NCBI GenBank assembly: GCA_023473405.1
Contig: JAMCZD010000367.1
Span: forward strand, 1-11,876
Origin: Candidatus Omnitrophota bacterium
GTDB taxonomy: Bacteria; Verrucomicrobiota; Verrucomicrobiia; Limisphaerales; UBA1319
Direction of reading: 5' to 3'
DNA: 11,876 nucleotides
Shown: positions 1 to 5,849 of the stretch, one piece after another
How positions within the stretch are numbered: the stretch's first letter is position 1
Layout of the letters: each line of letters starts with the position of its first letter
Notes under the pieces: generated by a model
The model's input: the letters and a program-made list of their open reading frames with translations, nothing else
Told to the model about the DNA's origin: nothing
Database searches by the model: none
Translations under genes and position numbers: made by a program

Positions 1-452
1 GCCTGCGCCGGGCCACAGTCGAGCAGTTCCGGGCAAACCACGAGGCCGCCGTGGCGCAGTATCGCCAAACCGTGTTGGCCGCCTTCCAGCAGGTCGAGGA
101 CAACCTCGCCGCGCTGGGCATCCTGGCGGTGCAACTCCAACAGCAGGAAACCGCCGTCAATTCATCCCGGCAAAACCTCGCCCTTGCTACTTACCGTTAC
201 AAAACCGGCATTGATAGTTACCTTAACGTTATTACCGCTCAAACCGCCTTGCTGGCCAACCAGCAAACCCTGGTGACACTTCGTCTCCAACAGCTCACCG
301 CAGGCGTTCAGCTCATCGAGGCGCTGGGTGGCGGCTGGAACAGCGCACAAAAACCCTGGGCTGGATTCGAAACCGCACCGCAAAATCAGACTTCGAAACC
401 TCAGCCGGCGTGGAGAGGCAATAACAACACAAACGATGCCCCGCCCAATTGA
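1..452 (+). CDS. Outer-membrane efflux factor, TolC/NodT family, C-terminal part (5' truncated)
   Basis: The reading frame is open from the window edge (first full codon at base 3), so only about the last 149 residues are present. A GTG at 51 lies inside the conserved helical region and is not a credible start. The visible part is a long amphipathic, Gln/Ala-rich helical hairpin. It includes VAQYRQTVLAAFQQVEDNLA, then a TYRYKTGIDSYLNVITAQ turn and an ALGGGWN ending, which is the classic C-terminal pattern of NodT-type outer-membrane factors. Proteins of this family form the trimeric outer-membrane channel of RND- or ABC-type tripartite efflux pumps, so the pump and adaptor genes probably lie to the left of the window. 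After the GGGW motif there is a polar tail of about 38 residues. The last 52 bp overlap the 3' end of the convergent histidine kinase gene. The family call is firm; the pump type and substrate cannot be told. Confidence 0.9.
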   Translation, partial: LRRATVEQFRANHEAAVAQYRQTVLAAFQQVEDNLAALGILAVQLQQQETAVNSSRQNLALATYRYKTGIDSYLNVITAQTALLANQQTLVTLRLQQLTAGVQLIEALGGGWNSAQKPWAGFETAPQNQTSKPQPAWRGNNNTNDAPPN

Positions 453-2335
453 TCGTCACTCAGCCGCAATTCCCCGCCCATGCCGCGGCTCAAGCGGCGG
501 CAAAGCGCCAGGCCCAGGCCCACGCCGGGGGCGGTCTGGGCGGCCTGTTGCGCGGATTTGCTGAAGGGTTTGAAGAGACGCCGCGCCGCCTCCGCCGAGA
601 TGCCTGGACCATGATCGCGCACGCGCAGCATGGCGAACCCGCCTTGTTCGGGCAGCGCCTCGAGATGTATGGTTTTGCAGGTGGCGGACGGGGCGGCGTA
701 TTTGCAGGCGTTGTCCACCAGGTTGAACAGGATTTGCTCGACGGCGGCGGCGTCCACGCGCACCAGAGTTTCGCGCGCGGCCTCGCCCAGCTCTTCGACG
801 AGCGCCATCCCCGCTTGCTCGGCCCGTTGCGCCAGGCGCGGCTTGACGCGTTTCACCAGCTCGATGAGGGGGATTCGTTCCACCCGGCTCCGGGCGCTGC
901 CCCGTTCCAGGCGCGCGTAGGCGAGCACATTTTCGACCAGGTGACCGAGGCGGTCCGCCTCGAGGCAGAGGGTGTTCAGGTAAAGCTTGCGCCTGGCGGC
1001 GTCCGGCACCATGTCACCAGCCAGCATTTCCGAATACATTTTGAAAGTGGTCAATGGTGTGCGCAGCTCATGGGTGACGGCGGAAACGAACGAAGCGCGG
1101 CGCTCGCTGAGGGACAAGGCGCCCTGCAGCAACATGGCCACGGCCAAGCCGGCTACGAGCACGCAGACCCAGGCAATCAGGAGCGAAAAGCGGAGGAGTG
1201 TCCAGCCAGGAAGCGGTTTGGTGGCGACCGGCCCAGTGAGGAGCTTCACCGGCAGGGTGGCGAGCATCCGGGCGTTGCGTTCGCCGTTGGTGTCCCGCAG
1301 GGGCAGAAGGCGCGCGGCGGGGAAAAGGTCTTTGATCGAAACCAGCAGGTCGGTTTGCACATTGGTCCAGTTGAGCCAGCAACCCTGGATTACGAAGCTC
1401 TTGCCGTGGTCGATACGGCGCGCGAGCACGAGCGCATCGCCCAGCCACAGCGCCTTGAACATCACTTGGCTCTCGCCGGCTTTGGGCTGGAGCGGCGCCG
1501 GGGACTGCGGAGTGAGCGGCGGTGGACTCATATTATCGAGCGACAACCGTTGTTGCGCTTGCTGAAACGTATTGGCGCGAAAGTTGAACTCGGCCTGGTT
1601 TCGGAACTCCTGCACCTGGGCCATCCGGGCCGCCGGCTGGGACATTTGCGCCGGTGCATTCAGCGCCTGCTGTTGGTTCATTTGCACGGTTGGAAGGGCG
1701 GCAACCGGGATATTAGTCAGCGGCAGCTCGGTCTGCCGGACCAGCAGGTCCCGATTATTACCCTCGAGAGCGGTTTGGGCCGTGGATGAAAAAGAGGGGA
1801 GGCTCTTCCCGGGGGAACTCGAGGCATCCGCTCCGGCAGGCGCCGGTTGGTCAAGCACCTTTCGAAACGCGGCCAGTCGTTGCGCGGCCGCTTCCACCTG
1901 CCCCGGGTAGACATAGGCGCGTTCAGGCAGTTCGAGCTGATTTCGGTCGGGCGCTTGCGGTGAGGTCAGCCGTCCGCCGGGGAACAACTGGAAATGCAGG
2001 AGGATATTGCTGGAGGCATAGCCAAACATCGGTGAAGGCGCCAGCGGTTTGCCTGGTTTACCTCGAGCATCACCCTTGGCGTTGTCGCGGAGCGTTTCCT
2101 GGAACGTCTCGTAGGCGGCGGCCGGCCGGGCGCTTTCCCCGATGATCAGCGGCGCGAGCCACGAGTCCATGCGCCAGAGCGCGAGCCGGGCGCGTTCCTC
2201 GAGTTCGGCTTGCCGGGCCGCTTCCAGTTGCAGCCGCTCCAACCGCAGGGTGGTGTAGCTTACCCATCCCATCACCCCGAGCAGCACGGCGGAACAAAGG
2301 GCGAAGACGGTCCAGACGTGCAACGGCCGGTTCAT
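401..2335 (-). CDS. Membrane sensor histidine kinase with large Gln/Pro-rich extracytoplasmic region
   Basis: This 644-residue protein is a two-component sensor kinase. It has an N-terminal membrane segment (about residues 7-28) and a second one (about 380-405), leaving some 350 residues outside the cytoplasmic membrane. The DHp helix follows almost at once, with the phospho-acceptor His422 in SAVTHELRTPLTTFKMY. There is no room for a HAMP domain. The ATP-binding domain shows the N box (LVDNACKYA, Asn542), the G1 box (DHGPGI, from Asp574), an F-box-like FKPFS, and the G2 box (GVGLGLA, about 604-609), so it should be catalytically competent. The extracytoplasmic part is rich in Gln, Pro and Ala at about 205-285, matches no sensor fold I recognise, and is long for an OmpR-partner kinase. 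The start codon overlaps the regulator stop (ATGA), so the two are co-translated. No Shine-Dalgarno motif precedes the ATG. The 3' end overlaps the convergent efflux gene by 52 bp. The signal sensed is unknown. Confidence 0.95.
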   Translation of the reverse strand: MNRPLHVWTVFALCSAVLLGVMGWVSYTTLRLERLQLEAARQAELEERARLALWRMDSWLAPLIIGESARPAAAYETFQETLRDNAKGDARGKPGKPLAPSPMFGYASSNILLHFQLFPGGRLTSPQAPDRNQLELPERAYVYPGQVEAAAQRLAAFRKVLDQPAPAGADASSSPGKSLPSFSSTAQTALEGNNRDLLVRQTELPLTNIPVAALPTVQMNQQQALNAPAQMSQPAARMAQVQEFRNQAEFNFRANTFQQAQQRLSLDNMSPPPLTPQSPAPLQPKAGESQVMFKALWLGDALVLARRIDHGKSFVIQGCWLNWTNVQTDLLVSIKDLFPAARLLPLRDTNGERNARMLATLPVKLLTGPVATKPLPGWTLLRFSLLIAWVCVLVAGLAVAMLLQGALSLSERRASFVSAVTHELRTPLTTFKMYSEMLAGDMVPDAARRKLYLNTLCLEADRLGHLVENVLAYARLERGSARSRVERIPLIELVKRVKPRLAQRAEQAGMALVEELGEAARETLVRVDAAAVEQILFNLVDNACKYAAPSATCKTIHLEALPEQGGFAMLRVRDHGPGISAEAARRLFKPFSKSAQQAAQTAPGVGLGLALCRRLSRGMGGELRLSDDQLGGASFVLLLPLHAG

Positions 2336-3033
2336 AGCGGCAGTTGCGCGAACATGTATCCTTTGCCCCGAACCGTCAGAAGCACCTTCGGGTGGACCGG
2401 GTCGTCACGCAGTTTCTCGCGCAGATTGACCACGTGCATGTCAATGGTCCGCGTTGCCAGTCGTTTGGGGTTCAGGCGCCAGACGCGCTGGAGGATTTCG
2501 TCCCGGGAAATGGCGCGTCCGGTGTTGCCGGCCAGGTACCGGAGCAATTGGACTTCCCGTTCGGAAAGCTTGTTTCGGTCGCCATTATCGAAGCGCACCT
2601 CGTAACGAGCCAGGTCGGCAACGCCTCGGGGCAGTTTGATCTTGGTGATTTGCTCGGGACGTTCCGGCGAGCGGCGCAGCACGGCCTCGACTCGCGCCAG
2701 CAATTCGCGCACGCTGAAAGGTTTGACCACATAATCGTCCGCGCCCATGCGCAATCCCTTGACCCGGTCTGCTTCTTCGCCGCGGGCGGTGAGAATGATG
2801 GTAGGGAGGGTGGGGCGCGCGTCGTGAACGGCTTCGAGGATTTCGAAGCCGCTCGTCCCAGGCAGGATAAGGTCGAGCAACAACAAGTCGTAGGCGGCTC
2901 GCAAGGCCTGCTTTAGTCCATCAGCGCCGTTGGCGGCCTCGAGGACCTCGTAACCGGCAAACTGGAGGGCATCCACCAAGCCCCGCCGGATGGCTGAATC
3001 ATCTTCGATGACCAAGACGCGATTGGTTTGCAT
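2332..3033 (-). CDS. OmpR/PhoB-family response regulator
   Basis: The 233-residue protein is a DNA-binding response regulator of standard length. The receiver domain (about residues 4-120) has the acidic pair Asp11/Asp12, the phospho-acceptor Asp54 in LLLLDLILPGTSG, the switch residues Thr82 and Tyr101, and Lys104 in the VKPF motif. The C-terminal winged-helix domain (about 135-230) carries LSEREVQLLRYL, a recognition-helix region around TRTIDMHVVNLREKL, and the C-terminal hairpin VRGKGYMF, all typical of the OmpR/PhoB class. It therefore probably acts as a phosphorylation-dependent transcription factor that binds tandem direct repeats as a head-to-tail dimer. Its stop overlaps the kinase start by four bases, which marks the kinase as its cognate partner. 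The exported DUF4139-like gene ends 130 bp upstream on the same strand. A matching 7-4-7 repeat lies in front of that gene (4979-4997) and is a candidate target. The regulon is not known. Confidence 0.96.
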   Translation of the reverse strand: MQTNRVLVIEDDSAIRRGLVDALQFAGYEVLEAANGADGLKQALRAAYDLLLLDLILPGTSGFEILEAVHDARPTLPTIILTARGEEADRVKGLRMGADDYVVKPFSVRELLARVEAVLRRSPERPEQITKIKLPRGVADLARYEVRFDNGDRNKLSEREVQLLRYLAGNTGRAISRDEILQRVWRLNPKRLATRTIDMHVVNLREKLRDDPVHPKVLLTVRGKGYMFAQLPL

Positions 3034-3116
3034 GAGGTGAGCGGAGGGACATCCTGCCGGTCACGTTTTTCACTTTGGTCAGCAACTATTGGGCACCTGG
3101 AGCCGATCAGTAATTC

Positions 3117-3156
3117 AGGCGGATCGTAGCAGGCTTGACGCGCAAGTCCACCGCCT
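3117..3156 (-). other. Inverted repeat between DUF4139-like gene and regulator gene
   Basis: Within the 130-bp gap 3034-3163, AGGCGG (3117-3122) pairs with CCGCCT (3151-3156). A smaller CTTG/CAAG hairpin (3134-3146) is nested between them. As RNA from the minus strand this would form just after the stop codon of the exported DUF4139-like gene. No T-run follows, so it is not a convincing intrinsic terminator. It could be an RNA-stabilising or attenuating hairpin, or chance. I saw no clear promoter in the rest of the gap. Confidence 0.2.
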
Positions 3157-3163
3157 TATTCCT

Positions 3164-4942
3164 TCACCGCCAGTAGTAGTGCCAGGTATAACCCAGGCCG
3201 GTTTCCTGGCTGGGATCAAGATGGAGTTGCCAGGTGATGCTTCCCACGCCGTTGACATGGTGCCACCACCAGGGCCAACTGAACCAGTTCCACCAGTATG
3301 GACCGCTGTCGTAGCCGCCGATGGGCAGGAAATCGCGGCTCTCAAACACGTTGCTCATTTTCACCTGGCCATCGTGATCGGCGGTGTCCACGTGGCCCAG
3401 CACGTAGCGGGTGACTTCTAGCTTCACCGATCGAGGGCGATGATTGGTCACGCGAACCTCGCCGGCAAGGTCCACGCGCATGTATTGGTCGCCGTTCAGT
3501 TGGAAGGCGTTGGGGGTGCGCCCGGTTTCGTTGTCGGTTTTGTTCACCTGGAGATCGACGGCGGCAGTGAGGGTGAGGTCGCTGCTGGCGCCGATGGCGG
3601 TGTAGGTCATCATGCCCTGGGCGATAACTTGTCCCTGGCGCAGGATCAGCGCGGGAGCCGTGGTGAAGGGATAGTTGCTCTGGTTCATCAGGCGCGCCTT
3701 GTGCATCACCTTGGGCGCGGTGAATAAGCGGGCCATATCCGCTTGTTGCTGGTTATTCAGATTCCGCGCCATCTCGGGCGGCGGGGCGAACGGCAGGTCC
3801 AACACGAACACATCCTCGTAGGGCACCGTGCACTCGGCAATGGGCAGCACCATCCGCTCGCCTTGCTTCAACGTGACGTTGCGGACGGTGAACACAAATA
3901 GGTCCTCGTTCCTGGCCGATTCCGGGAATTCCGGACCCGATCCACTCTCACCCTCGATAGCGCCGCCGCGAAAATCACCCATGCGCGCCGCTTGAGTTTG
4001 CGCCATGAAGGCGTTGCTGAATTGGGAGGCCAGTGCGCTCTGGCGATTCTGCCGGTCCCGGCCCTCCTGGAAAAAGGCGGACAACTGGGCTGCCGTTTCC
4101 TGGATTGCCATTGGATCGAGGGTGTCCTTGAAATAAAACGTTGGCACGCCGATGACCAATTGGAGCGTGACGTCCTCGAGGTCGGTCAATTCATTCAGCA
4201 CGGTCGCTTGCAGGCGGAGGTGCGCGTGGCCCTGGCCATCGAGGTCAACCTTGTAACCGGGAATCCACCGGAGACCCTTTTGCAGATACACGAGTCCCAA
4301 CTCCGCCGTTGGGTCTGGCGGCTGCCCGCTCCAATCGAGTTTCAGCGTCAAGAAATCACGGAACTCCTCTTGGGCCGTTTTGGCGTGAAGCGGCTGTTTG
4401 AAGGTGATATCCCGAATCTGGTCGAACGGGATTGCCTTAATGCCTTCGGCGGTCTTCAGGAGCACCAGGTTACCCTTTTGCGGCAACCGCTCGTCCGCTC
4501 CCGGCGGGCTGGTAGCCATCAATTCTTTCGAACTCCGAGTTGGAAAACCGATCAGGGTGCAGGGATAGCTCAAGTTATTGGTTTCGGTAACGATGGCATC
4601 GGCGCCCAAATTGGCTTCGACCAACTCACGCAAGGTGAGGGCGGTTCGTTCGATGGACATTTTCTTCCGGCCGGCGACCACGGAAGCGAGCTTGGCATTG
4701 GATTCTTTCGAGTAGGCCCAGAACGTTCCGATGATCGGGCGTGGCAGGTCGTCCATCATGACCTGCCCGTCCGCATTCACCGGCAGACGGCCTTCGCGGA
4801 GCACAAACGCGTGTCCATCTTTAAACACGGTGGCTTCCTTCACCGGCAATCGAGACATCGGAGCGGGTGAGCTGGCTTGATCGTAAGCGAAACCGGCAGT
4901 GGCAACTGCCAGCAGCATAGTAAATGAGAGGCGAGTTTTCAT
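3164..4942 (-). CDS. Exported DUF4139-like protein with Trp-rich C-terminus
   Basis: The open frame extends upstream to 5239, but the ATG at 4942 is chosen because it begins a good signal peptide: MKTR, hydrophobic SFTMLLAVATAGFA, likely cleavage after Ala19. The 99 upstream residues are low-complexity Pro/Ala/Arg-rich sequence overlapping the next gene. The resulting protein has 592 residues. An N-terminal beta-rich segment (about 33-60, EATVFKDGHAFVLREG) resembles the start of DUF4139/MuiA-like proteins. A second region (about 216-270, LVYLQKGLRWIPGYKVDLDG and the stretch after it) resembles the DUF4139 core, where a repeated Trp-x-Pro-x-Tyr pattern is usual. The final 45 residues are extraordinary: between about 549 and 560 there are seven Trp, followed by His-His. 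It should sit in the periplasm or envelope. It is probably co-transcribed with the regulator/kinase pair downstream, suggesting a sensory accessory or regulated output. The biochemical function of the family is not established. No Shine-Dalgarno motif precedes the start. Confidence 0.82.
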   Translation of the reverse strand: MKTRLSFTMLLAVATAGFAYDQASSPAPMSRLPVKEATVFKDGHAFVLREGRLPVNADGQVMMDDLPRPIIGTFWAYSKESNAKLASVVAGRKKMSIERTALTLRELVEANLGADAIVTETNNLSYPCTLIGFPTRSSKELMATSPPGADERLPQKGNLVLLKTAEGIKAIPFDQIRDITFKQPLHAKTAQEEFRDFLTLKLDWSGQPPDPTAELGLVYLQKGLRWIPGYKVDLDGQGHAHLRLQATVLNELTDLEDVTLQLVIGVPTFYFKDTLDPMAIQETAAQLSAFFQEGRDRQNRQSALASQFSNAFMAQTQAARMGDFRGGAIEGESGSGPEFPESARNEDLFVFTVRNVTLKQGERMVLPIAECTVPYEDVFVLDLPFAPPPEMARNLNNQQQADMARLFTAPKVMHKARLMNQSNYPFTTAPALILRQGQVIAQGMMTYTAIGASSDLTLTAAVDLQVNKTDNETGRTPNAFQLNGDQYMRVDLAGEVRVTNHRPRSVKLEVTRYVLGHVDTADHDGQVKMSNVFESRDFLPIGGYDSGPYWWNWFSWPWWWHHVNGVGSITWQLHLDPSQETGLGYTWHYYWR

Positions 4943-4978
4943 ACGTGAGCAGACTCTAGCATGAAAATCCGAGCCCGT

Positions 4979-4997
4979 GTGTAAAGAGCGTGTAAAG
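4979..4997 (-). promoter_or_regulatory. Candidate OmpR/PhoB-type operator: CTTTACA-N4-CTTTACA
   Basis: Read on the minus strand, two identical 7-bp copies of CTTTACA are separated by four bases (CGCT), an 11-bp period. That matches the head-to-tail sites used by PhoB-type regulators. The pair lies 36-55 bp upstream of the start codon of the exported DUF4139-like gene, whose neighbour encodes an OmpR/PhoB-type regulator. TTTACA is also a near match to a -35 element. An extended -10-like TGCTAGAGT lies downstream, but the spacing (21 bp) is too long for an ordinary sigma-70 promoter, as can happen at activator-dependent promoters. The role is inferred from geometry and context only. Confidence 0.4.
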
Positions 4998-5020
4998 GTT
5001 CGAGACGCGGGAAGCCAGGG

Positions 5021-5036
5021 CGGCGCAGCAGCGCCG
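5021..5036 (-). terminator. Short GC-rich hairpin after the four-helix-bundle gene (weak terminator candidate)
   Basis: CGGCGC (5021-5026) and GCGCCG (5031-5036) form a perfect 6-bp stem with a 4-base loop. The hairpin begins four bases past the stop codon of the four-helix-bundle gene on the minus strand. The position fits transcript termination or 3'-end protection, but no T-tract follows. A classical intrinsic terminator is therefore doubtful and readthrough into the exported DUF4139-like gene is possible. Confidence 0.3.
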
Positions 5037-5039
5037 GAC

Positions 5040-5849
5040 CTACCGGACGGGAGGTTCCCAGTTGCGGATGCCTTTGCAGGCCGGGTAGTTGGAGCAGCCC
5101 CAGAACTGCAAGCCTGCATGCGCGCCCTGGCGGGCGGTGCGGAGGCGCATGGGCCGTCCGCACTTGGGGCAGGCCGGGGGAGAGTCGGACGAGTCGGACT
5201 GGTCGGACTGAATTTGGCGGGCTTGGGCGCGCGCGGCATACAAGCGCTCGGTGAAACCGCCGTGTTCGAGGAAGTTCTGTTCGAGACGTTCGAGTTGCCG
5301 GTGGAGGAGGTAGCTGGCCTGGTTGATCAGGCAGAGAAGCGTATTGGCGCCGGTCTCGGGAGGGGCGGTGCGGAGTTGGTAGGGATCGGAGGTGGAAGAT
5401 AAACCGCCCTGGTCCGACAGGTAGCGCGTACGCACGGCCAAGGCTTGGTGCGAGTTCTTGGCCCAGATGGGCAGGCCGCGTTGGCGCAGAAAATCTTCAC
5501 AATCGCACAGGAGTTCTTCGAGGCTGGCGCGGGCGACATTGGTAAGCTTGAGCTCGGTTTTACGTGAAGTGCCGGAGGCCATGCTGCCTTCGGCAATATT
5601 CTGCACGCCACTGCGCGCGGCCTGCACCATTTGATCGTGGGTGCGCGAGCGTTTTTCGATGAAGCGGTCGCAGAAGATGACCGTGGCATCATAGACCGCC
5701 TGAGCCGCTTGGAAGCCGCGGAGTTTGCGGTAACCGCCGTGCTTGGGAATGAGGCGGGGCGGGTGGGGGTGGTCGGACTTGTCGGACCGGTCGGACTTGT
5801 CGGACCGGTCGGACTTGTCGGACTTGTCGGACGAGTAAGGGTAGTTCAT
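5040..5849 (-). CDS. Four-helix-bundle protein (23S rRNA IVP-like) with suffix domain and topoisomerase-type zinc ribbon
   Basis: This is a 269-residue mosaic protein. Residues 7-26 are Ser-Asp-Lys/Arg triplets encoded by a 9-bp DNA repeat. Residues 38-125 form the S23/IVP-like four-helix bundle with its diagnostic stretch SRTHDQMVQAARSGVQNIAEG, then a second conserved helix (ELKLTNVARASLEELLCDCE). Residues 126-210 form a helical suffix domain (GLPIWAKNSHQALAVRTRYL; later LLCLINQASYLLHRQLERLE). A second Ser-Asp run (215-223) links to a zinc ribbon with Cys227, Cys230, Cys252 and Cys258, in the C-x2-C...C-x5-C pattern found at the end of type I topoisomerases. Four-helix-bundle proteins of this type were first noted as products of 23S rRNA intervening sequences; the role of the free-standing forms is unclear. 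The zinc ribbon suggests nucleic-acid binding. The start overlaps the glgB stop (ATGA), so translation is probably coupled. An alternative start downstream of the repeats is not obvious, as no ATG/GTG precedes the bundle closely. Confidence 0.88.
   Translation of the reverse strand: MNYPYSSDKSDKSDRSDKSDRSDKSDHPHPPRLIPKHGGYRKLRGFQAAQAVYDATVIFCDRFIEKRSRTHDQMVQAARSGVQNIAEGSMASGTSRKTELKLTNVARASLEELLCDCEDFLRQRGLPIWAKNSHQALAVRTRYLSDQGGLSSTSDPYQLRTAPPETGANTLLCLINQASYLLHRQLERLEQNFLEHGGFTERLYAARAQARQIQSDQSDSSDSPPACPKCGRPMRLRTARQGAHAGLQFWGCSNYPACKGIRNWEPPVR
5184..5210 (-). repeat. Three-unit 9-bp tandem repeat (GTCGGAC core), internal
   Basis: Read on the plus strand, three consecutive 9-bp units begin GTCGGAC and end GA, TG and TG. 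They encode the Ser-Asp-Gln/Ser linker between the suffix domain and the zinc ribbon of the four-helix-bundle protein. The same 7-bp core builds the longer array at 5772-5834, about 560 bp away in the same gene. Confidence 0.85.
5772..5834 (-). repeat. Seven-unit 9-bp tandem repeat (GTCGGAC core), N-terminal
   Basis: Seven consecutive 9-bp units all begin GTCGGAC (plus-strand reading). Their two variable bases run TT, CG, TT, CG, TT, TT, GA. They encode Ser-Asp-Lys/Arg triplets at residues 7-26 of the four-helix-bundle protein, right after its start codon. The unit length keeps the reading frame whatever the copy number. There are no spacers, so this is not a CRISPR array. The array could expand or contract by slippage. 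Confidence 0.92.

Noticed and set aside
449..1789. Plus-strand open frame of 446 codons opposite the kinase gene
   Set aside because: It lies entirely antisense to a kinase with complete catalytic motifs. Its translation is His/Gly/Arg-rich with no recognisable domain, which is typical of a shadow frame in GC-rich DNA.
3992..4870. Plus-strand open frame of 292 codons opposite the DUF4139-like gene
   Set aside because: It is a shadow frame. The minus-strand product has a signal peptide and family-like motifs, whereas this one has neither.
4943..5239. N-terminal extension of the DUF4139-like protein (99 extra codons)
   Set aside because: It is low-complexity Pro/Ala/Arg sequence overlapping the four-helix-bundle gene in another frame, and it would bury a good signal peptide that starts at 4942.
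5772..5834. CRISPR-like array
   Set aside because: The units are 9 bp, directly adjacent and without spacers, and they are in frame within a coding sequence.
5040..5849. Avd-type four-helix-bundle protein of a diversity-generating retroelement
   Set aside because: No reverse transcriptase, template repeat or variable repeat is present. The IVP-type signature and the zinc-ribbon suffix fit the free-standing family better.
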